In this document: positions 25,363-33,708 of the stretch, one piece after another
Layout of the letters: every line of letters starts with the position of its first letter
How positions within the stretch are numbered: position 1 is the stretch's first letter
Assembly (NCBI GenBank): GCA_023398815.1
Contig: JAEWRW010000036.1
Location: forward strand, 1-64,000
Origin: Bacillota bacterium
Lineage (GTDB): Bacteria > Bacillota > Clostridia > Christensenellales > UMGS416
Length of the DNA stretch: 64,000 nt
Direction: 5' to 3'
Translations under genes and position numbers: made by a program
The notes under the pieces: generated by a model
Seen by the model: the letters and a program-made list of their open reading frames with translations, nothing else
Database searches by the model: none
What the model was told of the DNA's origin: nothing

Positions 25363-26589
25363 TTGTTCGATCGCACGCAGATCTTTAACAAGGCCATGAA
25401 GCGGGAGGTCATCCTTCTCTTCATCGCCATCGCTTTCATCGGCCTGTCCCAAGGGTTTTCAGAGAATATCTGGACGAACTTCTACAAGGTCATCGGCATG
25501 GAGACGACCCAGCGCACGCTCTTGGAACCCATCCGCGAGCTGCCGGGCCTCCTGATGATGTTCATCATCGCCGCACTCTCGGTGCTGACGATTGGCCGCA
25601 TGGGCGCGGTCGCCATGGCCACCCGTGCCGTGGGTCTGTTGAGCGTGGCGCTTCTCACCCAGCAGTTCAACCCGGCGTTCATGACCTACATGGTCATCGT
25701 GAGCCTGGGTGACCACATCTTCATGCCGCTTCGCAACTCCATCGGCATCACCGTAGCCAACAGTGGCTATGAGGGACGCGTCATCGGCATGATGGACGCA
25801 ACATCGACGATCCTATACACCCTGGCCAGCCTTCCCATTCTCTTCACGTTCAAGGGTCAGGCCAAGGGCGACTACACCATCTTCTTTGTTCTGGCGGCCA
25901 TCATGGCGTTCCTGGCGTCGGTGGCACTGTTCTTCATGCGCACCCACCGTGGCAAGGAGAACATCACCAAGACCAAGCTGGTTTTCAAGAAGAAGTTTGC
26001 GCTCTACTATCTCATCAGCTTCGTCAGCGGCATGCGCAAGCAGATATACATGGTCTTCGCGCCTTGGCTGCTGGTGCAGACGTTCTCCCAGCCGGTGACG
26101 ACGATGACGCTTTTGAACATCGTGGGTTCGGTCACCATCTTCTTCTTCAACCCCTTTATGGGGCACCTCATCGATAAGTTTGGCGAGCGGAAGTTGCTGG
26201 TGGGCGGCGGCATCGGCGCAGCACTCATCTACATCGCCTATGCCCTGCTGAGCGAGCAGAGTGCCGCCAACGGTGTGATCGTTCTGTTGCTGCTGGTGCT
26301 GTTCTATCTGGATCGCTTGACCCAATCCACGCTGATGGGCCGCGATGTGTTCGTCAAGCACACGGCGGACAGCCCGGATGAGATCATGCCCACGCTCTCG
26401 GTGGGCGTCAGCATGGATCACATCGCCAGCCTTGTCGGCCCGGTGTTCGGCGGCATCCTGTGGACGACGCTGGGGGCCCAGTGGGTCTTTGTGGCCGGCG
26501 CGGTCATCGCCGTCGTCTTCACGGCGCTCTGCTGGCTGGTGCCCAAGAAGCAGTTTGAACAAGCCCAGGCCGTGGAGCCGACCGCCTGA
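25363..26589 (+). CDS. Major facilitator superfamily transporter
   Basis: A 408-residue, 12-helix MFS-type carrier. The cytoplasmic loop region MRTHRGKENITKTKLVFKKKF joins the two halves, and the second half begins ALYYLISFVSGMRKQIYMVFAPWLL. I choose the TTG at 25363 because GGGAGGAG lies 4 nt upstream; the next ATG (25396) has no RBS. Ligand unknown. It stands alone between prfC and plsX, ending in a strong terminator. Confidence 0.85.
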   Translation: MFDRTQIFNKAMKREVILLFIAIAFIGLSQGFSENIWTNFYKVIGMETTQRTLLEPIRELPGLLMMFIIAALSVLTIGRMGAVAMATRAVGLLSVALLTQQFNPAFMTYMVIVSLGDHIFMPLRNSIGITVANSGYEGRVIGMMDATSTILYTLASLPILFTFKGQAKGDYTIFFVLAAIMAFLASVALFFMRTHRGKENITKTKLVFKKKFALYYLISFVSGMRKQIYMVFAPWLLVQTFSQPVTTMTLLNIVGSVTIFFFNPFMGHLIDKFGERKLLVGGGIGAALIYIAYALLSEQSAANGVIVLLLLVLFYLDRLTQSTLMGRDVFVKHTADSPDEIMPTLSVGVSMDHIASLVGPVFGGILWTTLGAQWVFVAGAVIAVVFTALCWLVPKKQFEQAQAVEPTA

Positions 26590-26611
26590 GGACAGGAGTT
26601 TGACGTTTGCA

Positions 26612-26645
26612 GCCCGGTCGTCGTGGTTCGGCGGCCGGGCCTTTT
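26612..26645 (+). terminator. Terminator after the MFS gene
   Basis: GCCCGGTCGTCG (26612-26623) pairs, with G-T wobbles, with CGGCGGCCGGGC (26629-26640), followed by CTTTT. Confidence 0.8.
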
Positions 26646-26660
26646 GCCTATAATGGGTTG

Positions 26661-26689
26661 TTGCATTGCCGGTGGGTTTTGTTTATACT
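26661..26689 (+). promoter_or_regulatory. Promoter of the plsX operon
   Basis: TTGCAT (26661-26666), 17-bp spacer, TATACT (26684-26689), 50 bp before the plsX GTG. I see no FapR-type operator here. Confidence 0.75.
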
Positions 26690-26738
26690 ACATCTTGTTG
26701 GTAATGCCACCAAACACAGCCAGTGGGGTAGAGATTCC

Positions 26739-27743
26739 GTGATCAGAATAGCGGTAGACGCCATGGGGGGCGACAACGCGCCGGAGGCCATCGTGGCCGG
26801 CGTGGTCAACGCCATTGCCCACAACGAGGAATTGCAAGTGACCCTTGTGGGCCCGGAGACGGTCATCCGGCCTCTGCTGCCGGCGGAGGGGGGCGAGCGC
26901 ATCACGTTGCTGCACGCCGAGGAAGTCATCCATGGCGAGGACGAACCGCTTGTCGCCATCCGCAAGAAACGCAAGGCCACCATGCTGGTGGCGCTGGATC
27001 TTTTGAAGGCCGGGGAGGTGGACGCCGCGGTGTCCGCCGGCAACACCGGTGCCTTTATGAGCGGCGCGCTCTTCTACGTCGGGCGCATCAAGGGCATCCA
27101 GCGGCCGGCGTTGGCCCCGCTGCTGCCCACCATGACGGGCTCGGCCCTGCTCATCGACTGCGGTGCCAATGCCGACTGCAAGCCGGAGTTTCTGCTGCAG
27201 TTTGGCCAGATGGGCAGCGTCTACATGCAGAAGGTCATGGGCGTGGCCCAACCCCGGGTGGGGCTCCTCAACAACGGCGCCGAGGAAGACAAGGGCAGTG
27301 CCATGCACAAGGAAGCCCACCAGTTGCTGAAGGCATCGGGCCTGCGATTCCACGGGAATGTGGAGGGCCGCGACGCCCTGGATGGCAACGTGGACGTCAT
27401 CGTGGCCGATGGCTTCACGGGCAACGTCTTCCTGAAGGCTGCCGAAGGCGTCTCAATGTTTCTCTTTGCCCTGCTCAAGGAGCAGTTGGGAGCCAACCTC
27501 AAGCGCAAGCTGGGCACAGCCCTCATCTACGACGGCCTGCGGGCAGTGAAGCGCAAACTGGACTACACCGAGTACGGCGGTTCGCTGCTTCTGGGCATCG
27601 ACGGCGTGGTCGTCAAGGCCCACGGTTCCTCCAATGCCAAGGCGTTCGAGAGCGCCCTCAAGCAGGCGATGGACGCCGTGCGCAAGGATGTCGTTGGTTC
27701 CATCCGCCAATCGTTGGAGCAATCCCTGCAACAGGATTCCTGA
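26739..27743 (+). CDS. plsX: Phosphate acyltransferase PlsX
   Basis: A 334-residue enzyme converting acyl-ACP to acyl-phosphate, the acyl donor for membrane phospholipid synthesis. Family blocks are IAVDAMGGDNAPEAIVAGV, SAGNTGAFMSG, LIDCGANADCKPEFLLQFG and GNVFLKAAEG. The GTG at 26739 gives the family's normal N terminus; the frame upstream crosses the promoter. Starts a block continuing acpP-rnc-smc-ftsY. The fabD/fabG genes often found between plsX and acpP are absent. Confidence 0.95.
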   Translation: MIRIAVDAMGGDNAPEAIVAGVVNAIAHNEELQVTLVGPETVIRPLLPAEGGERITLLHAEEVIHGEDEPLVAIRKKRKATMLVALDLLKAGEVDAAVSAGNTGAFMSGALFYVGRIKGIQRPALAPLLPTMTGSALLIDCGANADCKPEFLLQFGQMGSVYMQKVMGVAQPRVGLLNNGAEEDKGSAMHKEAHQLLKASGLRFHGNVEGRDALDGNVDVIVADGFTGNVFLKAAEGVSMFLFALLKEQLGANLKRKLGTALIYDGLRAVKRKLDYTEYGGSLLLGIDGVVVKAHGSSNAKAFESALKQAMDAVRKDVVGSIRQSLEQSLQQDS

Positions 27744-27770
27744 GGATAGAGATTGAAGGAGGGTTTTCCC

Positions 27771-28001
27771 ATGGTATTTGAAAAGGTGAAGCAGATCATC
27801 ACCGAGCAGCTCGAGATCGACCCGGCCAAGATCACGATGGACGCCAAACTCAACGAGGACCTGAAGGCCGACTCGGTGGAGGTCGTGGGCATCATCATGA
27901 ATCTGGAGGCCGAGTTTGGCATGGAGTTCCCCTATGAGGACCTGGAGAGCATCAAGACCGTCGGTGACGCGGTGCGCTACATCGAGGGGAAAGTGAAGTA
28001 A
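27771..28001 (+). CDS. acpP: Acyl carrier protein
   Basis: A 76-residue acidic carrier. The phosphopantetheine serine is in LKADSVEVVGI, where DSV replaces the commoner DSL. It carries fatty acyl chains for synthesis and supplies PlsX, the gene just upstream. The ATG at 27771 follows GAAGGAGG; another in-frame ATG at 27753 has no RBS. It lies 3 bp before rnc. Confidence 0.95.
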   Translation: MVFEKVKQIITEQLEIDPAKITMDAKLNEDLKADSVEVVGIIMNLEAEFGMEFPYEDLESIKTVGDAVRYIEGKVK

Positions 28002-28004
28002 CCG

Positions 28005-28730
28005 ATGGCACAGGGTTCGTCCACGCCGGACGCTGTCGCCCGGCTGGAAGGGAGCATCGGATACTCCTTTGGGAATAAGGAATTGGCGAGGGAGGCATTG
28101 ACACATGCCTCCCAATCGCATGAACAGGGGGGCGTCAGCAACGAGCGGCTGGAGTTCCTGGGCGACGCCGTGCTGGAGCTGGCCGTCAGCAACCACCTCT
28201 ATGGCCGCTACCCCGCCTTTGACGAGGGGCGGCTGACGCGCATCCGCGCCGCTGTGGTGTCGGAGCCATCGCTGGCCGCGGTGGCGGCGGCACTGGGCCT
28301 GGGGCCGCTGCTGCTGATGGACAAGGGCGCCGAGCAGACCGGCGGCCGGGGCAACCCGGCCATTCTCTCTGACGCGGTGGAGGCTGTCATCGGCGCGCTG
28401 TATCTCGATGGTGGCATGGAGGTGGCCTCGTCGTTCATCCTGCCGCGTCTGATGGAGAGCATCGCCCGCGCGGCATCGGCCGGGTTCCTCAGAGACAGCA
28501 AGACCCGCTTGCAGGAGTTGCTGCAGCGCAAGGGCGAGGTCAAAATCGAATACACGCTGGACGACACCAGCGGCCCGCCCCACGACCGGCTCTTCACCGT
28601 AACGGTGTTGGCCGACGGCCAGGCCCTGGCCCAGGGCAGCGGGCGCAGCAAGAAGGATGCGCAGCAGGACGCCGCCGGGCGGGCATTGGCGCTGCTGCAG
28701 CAATCGGGGAACGAAAGCGAGAAGCGATAA
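28005..28730 (+). CDS. rnc: Ribonuclease III
   Basis: A 241-residue double-strand-specific endoribonuclease for rRNA and mRNA processing. The signature NERLEFLGDAVLELAVS is near residue 46, the second metal-site region LSDAVEAVIGALYLDGG follows, and a C-terminal dsRNA-binding domain (DSKTRLQELLQRKG...GRSKKDAQQDAAGRALALL) ends it. It is tightly packed between acpP (3 bp) and smc (1 bp), so the genes are likely co-transcribed. Confidence 0.96.
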   Translation: MAQGSSTPDAVARLEGSIGYSFGNKELAREALTHASQSHEQGGVSNERLEFLGDAVLELAVSNHLYGRYPAFDEGRLTRIRAAVVSEPSLAAVAAALGLGPLLLMDKGAEQTGGRGNPAILSDAVEAVIGALYLDGGMEVASSFILPRLMESIARAASAGFLRDSKTRLQELLQRKGEVKIEYTLDDTSGPPHDRLFTVTVLADGQALAQGSGRSKKDAQQDAAGRALALLQQSGNESEKR

Positions 28731-28731
28731 C

Positions 28732-31700
28732 GTGCGGCTCAAGAAACTGGAGATTTTCGGCTTCAAATCCTTTGCCGATAAAATAGAAATTGCGTTCGAC
28801 CAGGGCATCACCGCCATCGTCGGCCCCAATGGCTCGGGCAAGAGCAACATCGGCGACGCCGTGCGCTGGGTGCTGGGGGAGCAGAACGCCCGTGTGCTGC
28901 GTGGCGGTCGCATGGAGGACATCATCTTCAACGGCACGGCCAAGCGCAAGCCCCTCTCGTACTGCGAGGTCAACCTGACCATTGACAACGAGGAGGGCTC
29001 TTTGCCCATTGCCTACAACGAGGTCACCGTGACCCGCCGCGTCTTTCGCTCGGGGGAGAGCGAGTATTATATCAACCGCCAAGGCTGCCGCCTGAAGGAC
29101 ATCGTGGATCTCTTCCGCGACACCGGCGTGGGCAAGGAAGGCTACTCCATCGTGGGTCAAGGCGAGATCGCCGCCATCATCAACAGCCGGCCCGAAGACC
29201 GCCGCGGCACCTTCCACGAGTCGGCGGGCATCATGAAGTTCCGCGTGCGCAAGGAAGAGGCCGAGCGACGCCTGGAGAACACCCGGGCGAACCTGACGCG
29301 CCTCAACGACATCGCCGCCGAGGTGGGTGCCCAGCTGGAGCCCCTTCGCCGGCAGAGCGAGGACGCGCGGCTGTACCTCACGCTCAGCGATGAGCTCAAG
29401 GACCTGGAGATCAACCAGTACCTGGTGCAATACGACCATGTGAGCCAGCGCCTGCAGGCGTTGGAGGAGCAGAAGGCCCAGGCCGCCGCGCGGTGTGAGG
29501 AACAAGCCGCCGCCGTGGAGCGCTTGGAGGAAGCGCTGCGCCGCCGTGGCGACCAGCAGGACACGCTGGAGGAGCGCGGCAACACCCTGCGCGATGAGCT
29601 GGCGACCCTGGCGGCCGAGGAGCAGCGCCGGGCCGGTGAGCGCAACCTGACGCTGGAGCGCATCGCCACCCTGCAGCGGGACGCCGACCGCATGACCGGC
29701 GAGAACGAAGCCGCCACCGAGCGCCGCCGCGCCCTGTTGGGCGAGCTTGCTACCCTCACCGCCCAACTCACCGCCCAGCAGCTGGCCCTGGACGAGGGCC
29801 AGAGCGCCATCGCCGCGCGAGAGGAAGAGCTTGCCGCCATGGGCGAGCGCCTGCGGCAGGACGAAGAGCAGGCCGAGGCACAGAAAACCGAGCTGATGGC
29901 CTCCCTTAATAAAATGGGCGACCTGCGCAGTGATCTCGCGCGGCTAGATGCCATGGCCGAGAGCGTGCGCAACCGCCTGGGGCAGATGAATGATGCCCGG
30001 GAGAAGCTGGAACGGGAACTCACACTGGTGGCCGACGCCGCCGGTGAGATTGACGGAAGTCTCCACGACCTGCGGGCCCAATTGGAAGCCACCCGTGCTG
30101 AACGCAAAGGGGTGGAGGAGCGGGTGCGCGAGCTGGCCGCCCGCCAGCGCGCCGCCGAGGAAGCAACCTCCAAGGGACGTGAGCGACTGCAAAGCACCGT
30201 GACCCGCATTAATCTGCTGACGGCCATGAAGCGGGACTACGAGGGCTACACTGAGTCCGTCAAGCGCCTGCTGGTGGACTGCCGCAAGGACGGCAAGCTC
30301 CGCCCGCTGGTGGAGGGCGTTATCGGCGAGCTCATCGAGGCCCCCGCCGACCTGGTGCGGGCGGTGGAGATGGTGCTGGGCCCGGCCATGCAGAACATCG
30401 TAACCCCCGATGAGGACGCCGCCAAGCAGCTCATCAGCCACCTGCGGCGCATGAACTATGGCCGCGCCACATTCTTGCCCGTGACGGCGGTGCGGGGCCG
30501 CAGCCTCAATGGGCAGGAGCAGCGGGTGACAGGCATGTCCGGCTGCATCGGCGTGGCGGCCGACCTTGTGAAGTTCGACGCCCGGTACCGCGACATCGTG
30601 CTGAGCCTCCTGGGCCGCACCGTCATTGCCGAGGACATGGACAGCGCCATCGCCATGGCTCGCGCTTGCGGCCATTCGCTGCGGTTTGTTACCCTCCAGG
30701 GCGACATCATCAACACCGGCGGCTCCATGACCGGCGGCAGCGTGCACTCGCGATTCACCAGCCTCCTGGGCCGCTCGGCCGAGCTGGAGGAGCTGACCGC
30801 GCTCCGCGCCCGTCTGGAGGGCGAGCTGAAGACCCAGTCGGCCAGCGCGGCCGACATCCAGACCCAGGGGGCCGAGGCCGCCCAGGCGCTGGAGCAGGCC
30901 TCCCGCGCCGCCCATGAGCTGGAACTGGAAGTCACCCGCGAGCAGGAGCGCCGCAGCCGCGCCGCCCAAACCGAGGAGCGGGTTCGCACGTCGCTCCAGC
31001 AGCTGGGCGAGGAGCGCCAGCAGCTGGAGGACAACCTGCGTGACATCGGTGCCGAGCGCGCGGTGACCGAGAGCCGCCAGGGTGGCGAGGAGCAGAGCAG
31101 TGCCGCCGTGCGGGAGGAGATCATCCGCATCCAACGGCAGATCAACGACCAGCGGGAGCAGTTCAACGACCTGCAGGAGACGGTGAACGGCCAGAAGATC
31201 GCCATGGCAACCGACACGCGCCACGCCGCAGCCCTGCAGGCCGATTGCCAGCGCATGGAGCGGGAGGCCGAGGCTCTCGCCCGGCAGATGGCCGCTACCG
31301 AGGAAGCCTTGGCCCACTGCCGGGAGAGTGTCGCTCAGGAGGAGCAGACCCTGCGCACTGTCGAGGAAGGTGCCCCCGATGACCGCCGCGTGGCGGTGGA
31401 GGAGGCTCTCAAAGCCCTGGAGGAGGAGCGGACCGCCCTGCGTGGCCAGCGCACCGCCCAGGAGGAGGAACTGGCAGCCTGCCGCCGCGCGCTGGAGGAA
31501 GCCCGCGAGCAGCAGTATCGTCTGCAGAACCAGGGCAGCCGCGCCGAGGCCGACTTGGAGAACCTGCAGAACCGCATCTGGGACAACTACGAACTGACCT
31601 ACGCCATGGCACAGGCCCTGCGGCGGGAGGATTTCGAGCCCTCCGGCGCGGGCAAGCGAATCTCCGAGATTCGCGAGCGCATCCGCGCCATGGGCACGGT

Positions 31701-32316
31701 CAACGTCAACGCCATCGAGGACTATGTCACGCTCAAAGACCGGTGGGAGGAATACGAGCGCCAGACCGCCGACCTCGTGAAGGCCGAAGGCGACCTCATC
31801 GCCATCATCACCGAGTTGTCTGAGAAGATGGAGAAGCGCTTCCGTGAGCAGTTCGTCCTGCTCAACGACTATTTCTCCAAGACCTTTGTGGAGATGTTCG
31901 GTGGGGGCCAGGCACGCCTGGTGCTGCAGAACGAGGGCGATTTGCTGAACTCCGGCATCGAGATCGAGGCCCAGCCCCCGGGCAAGCAGCTGCAGATGCT
32001 GTCGCTTCTCTCCGGTGGGGAGAAGGCGCTCACGGCCATCTCGCTCCTCTTTGCCATGCTCAAGCTCAACCCGTCGCCCTTTTGCGTGCTCGATGAAATC
32101 GAGGCCGCGCTGGACGACGTCAACGTCAAACGCTTTGCGGATTACCTGAACGCCTACACCAACAAGACCCAGTTTGTGGTCGTCACCCACCGCAAGGGCA
32201 CGATGGAGGCCAGCAACGCCATCTATGGCGTGACGATGGAGGAGAAGGGCATTTCCACCCTGGTCTCCATGCGCATGGCCGATTATGTGGGTGGGGAGAC
32301 TGACCGCGTGGGCTGA
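28732..32316 (+). CDS. smc: Chromosome segregation ATPase SMC
   Basis: A 1194-residue condensin. The N-terminal head has Walker A IVGPNGSGKSNIGDAVRWVLGEQ. Long coiled coils of Glu/Arg/Ala-rich heptads (about 170-500 and 660-1020) flank a hinge near 510-650 (LRPLVEGVIGELIEAP...GDIINTGGSMTGGS). The C-terminal head has the signature LLSGGEKALTAISLLFAML and Walker B CVLDEIEAALDD. The GTG at 28732 gives the conserved MRLKKLEIFGFKSFADK start. Acts in chromosome organisation; ftsY follows by 41 bp. Confidence 0.97.
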   Translation: MRLKKLEIFGFKSFADKIEIAFDQGITAIVGPNGSGKSNIGDAVRWVLGEQNARVLRGGRMEDIIFNGTAKRKPLSYCEVNLTIDNEEGSLPIAYNEVTVTRRVFRSGESEYYINRQGCRLKDIVDLFRDTGVGKEGYSIVGQGEIAAIINSRPEDRRGTFHESAGIMKFRVRKEEAERRLENTRANLTRLNDIAAEVGAQLEPLRRQSEDARLYLTLSDELKDLEINQYLVQYDHVSQRLQALEEQKAQAAARCEEQAAAVERLEEALRRRGDQQDTLEERGNTLRDELATLAAEEQRRAGERNLTLERIATLQRDADRMTGENEAATERRRALLGELATLTAQLTAQQLALDEGQSAIAAREEELAAMGERLRQDEEQAEAQKTELMASLNKMGDLRSDLARLDAMAESVRNRLGQMNDAREKLERELTLVADAAGEIDGSLHDLRAQLEATRAERKGVEERVRELAARQRAAEEATSKGRERLQSTVTRINLLTAMKRDYEGYTESVKRLLVDCRKDGKLRPLVEGVIGELIEAPADLVRAVEMVLGPAMQNIVTPDEDAAKQLISHLRRMNYGRATFLPVTAVRGRSLNGQEQRVTGMSGCIGVAADLVKFDARYRDIVLSLLGRTVIAEDMDSAIAMARACGHSLRFVTLQGDIINTGGSMTGGSVHSRFTSLLGRSAELEELTALRARLEGELKTQSASAADIQTQGAEAAQALEQASRAAHELELEVTREQERRSRAAQTEERVRTSLQQLGEERQQLEDNLRDIGAERAVTESRQGGEEQSSAAVREEIIRIQRQINDQREQFNDLQETVNGQKIAMATDTRHAAALQADCQRMEREAEALARQMAATEEALAHCRESVAQEEQTLRTVEEGAPDDRRVAVEEALKALEEERTALRGQRTAQEEELAACRRALEEAREQQYRLQNQGSRAEADLENLQNRIWDNYELTYAMAQALRREDFEPSGAGKRISEIRERIRAMGTVNVNAIEDYVTLKDRWEEYERQTADLVKAEGDLIAIITELSEKMEKRFREQFVLLNDYFSKTFVEMFGGGQARLVLQNEGDLLNSGIEIEAQPPGKQLQMLSLLSGGEKALTAISLLFAMLKLNPSPFCVLDEIEAALDDVNVKRFADYLNAYTNKTQFVVVTHRKGTMEASNAIYGVTMEEKGISTLVSMRMADYVGGETDRVG

Positions 32317-32357
32317 CGCAACCAGAACGAACAGCCGGCTGAACGGCAAGGAGGAAC

Positions 32358-33275
32358 ATGGCGGAGAAAATCGGACTCTTTCAACGGTTGAAGGAATCGC
32401 TGGGCAAGACCCGGTCGTCCATTCAGGGCCGGGTGGATGAGCTCATCAGCTATTACCGGGAGATCAACGACGAGTTCTTTGACGACCTGGAGGCGGCGCT
32501 CATCTCCAGCGACGTCGGCGCGGCCCTGTCTGCGGAGTTGGTGCAGAGCCTGCGGGAGCGGGTCAAACGCGACCGCGTGGGTGACCCGGAGCGCATCCGC
32601 GGCCTGCTGAAGGATGAGATCAAAGCCCGGCTGCAGGCCGGCCCCGCCGCGCAGGAGAGCTTCCCCACCGTCATCCTCATGGTGGGCGTCAACGGCACCG
32701 GCAAGACAACGACCAGCGCCAAGCTCGCCAAGCTCTTCAAAGACGACGGCAAGACCGTGATCCTTGCGGCGGCGGACACCTTCCGCGCCGCGGCCACCGA
32801 GCAGCTGCAGGAGTGGGGCCGGCGGGTAGATGTGCCGGTGCTCAGCCAGCAGCAGGGCAGCGACCCCGCCGCCGTGGTGTTTGACGCCATCCAGGCTGCG
32901 AAAGCCCGTGGAGCCGATGTGCTCATCTGCGACACCGCCGGTCGCCTGCAAAACAAGAAGAACCTGATGAACGAGCTTGAAAAAATACAGCGCATCGTCG
33001 CGCGGGAGTACCCGGAAGCCCGGCGCGAAGCCTACCTCGTGCTGGACGCCACCACCGGCCAGAACGCCGTGGTGCAGGCACAAACTTTTGGCGAGGTCAC
33101 GGCGCTCACCGGCTTGGTGCTCACCAAGCTCGACGGCACCGCCAAGGGCGGCATCGTCATCGGCATCTCGTCGGGCATGGGCGTGCCGGTGCGCTATGTC
33201 TGCACCGGTGAGCGAGTGGACGACATCCAACCCTTTGAGGCCCAGAGCTTCGCCGACGCGCTCTTTGACGCTTGA
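32358..33275 (+). CDS. ftsY: Signal recognition particle receptor FtsY
   Basis: A 305-residue NG-domain GTPase, the membrane-side receptor that docks Ffh-ribosome complexes at the translocon. G1 is GVNGTGKTTTSAKLA, DTFRAAATEQL follows, G3 is DTAGRLQNKKNLM, G4 is TKLDGTAKGG. The long acidic A-domain of E. coli FtsY is absent, as usual in Firmicutes. RBS AAGGAGGA. Its stop overlaps the -35 box of the next operon. Confidence 0.96.
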   Translation: MAEKIGLFQRLKESLGKTRSSIQGRVDELISYYREINDEFFDDLEAALISSDVGAALSAELVQSLRERVKRDRVGDPERIRGLLKDEIKARLQAGPAAQESFPTVILMVGVNGTGKTTTSAKLAKLFKDDGKTVILAAADTFRAAATEQLQEWGRRVDVPVLSQQQGSDPAAVVFDAIQAAKARGADVLICDTAGRLQNKKNLMNELEKIQRIVAREYPEARREAYLVLDATTGQNAVVQAQTFGEVTALTGLVLTKLDGTAKGGIVIGISSGMGVPVRYVCTGERVDDIQPFEAQSFADALFDA

Positions 33276-33300
33276 CAGCACCATCAAAACCAGTTATACT
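33272..33300 (+). promoter_or_regulatory. Consensus promoter of the ylxM-ffh operon
   Basis: TTGACA (33272-33277), 17-bp spacer, TATACT (33295-33300). The -35 overlaps the ftsY stop codon. Confidence 0.85.
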
Positions 33301-33302
33301 GC

Positions 33303-33336
33303 GGTGTAAAGTTTTTGAGCTTTACACCTTTTCTTT
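33303..33336 (+). terminator. Terminator/attenuator directly after the ylxM promoter
   Basis: Perfect arms GGTGTAAAG (33303-33311) and CTTTACACC (33320-33328) followed by TTTTCTTT. It terminates ftsY read-through. It also lies within the first 30 nt of any transcript from the promoter at 33272-33300, whose start would fall near 33307 inside the 5' arm. Confidence 0.75.
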
Positions 33337-33348
33337 GGTGGAGCAACG

Positions 33349-33708
33349 ATGGAAAAGAACGTTCGCATCGGCTGGCTGTTGGATTTCTACGGCGAGTTCC
33401 TGACCGAAAAGCAACGGAGCCTGCTGGAAATGCACGTCAACGACGACCTTTCGCTGGCGGAGATTGCCGAGCGAACGGGCATCACCCGGCAAGGGGTGCA
33501 CGACGCCCTGCGCCGGGGCAGCGCCACGTTGGAGGATTGTGAGAGCAGGCTGGGCCTGATGGAGCGAACCCGCACGATGCAGGAAGGACTGGCGCAGGCG
33601 CTGGCCTTCTTGGAGGGACGCACGACGCTCAACGACAAAGCAGTGGACGAATTGCGGGCAAGGCTACGGGCCCTGTCCGCCGCGTGGGAGGGTACCAATG
33701 GCCTTTGA
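33349..33708 (+). CDS. ylxM: YlxM/p13-family SRP-associated helix-turn-helix protein
   Basis: A 119-residue UPF0122 protein. The sigma-region-4-like helix-turn-helix (LLEMHVNDDLSLAEIAERTGITRQGVHDALRRG) is followed by a helical C terminus. Homologues sit in front of ffh and stimulate SRP GTPase activity or bind SRP RNA in some species. It overlaps ffh by 11 nt, indicating coupled translation. Confidence 0.9.
   Translation: MEKNVRIGWLLDFYGEFLTEKQRSLLEMHVNDDLSLAEIAERTGITRQGVHDALRRGSATLEDCESRLGLMERTRTMQEGLAQALAFLEGRTTLNDKAVDELRARLRALSAAWEGTNGL

Noticed and set aside
29944..32349. 801-codon minus-strand ORF opposite smc
   Set aside because: An antisense shadow of the coiled-coil codons (Leu/Gly/Val/His repeats). 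It has no start context and no recognisable domain.
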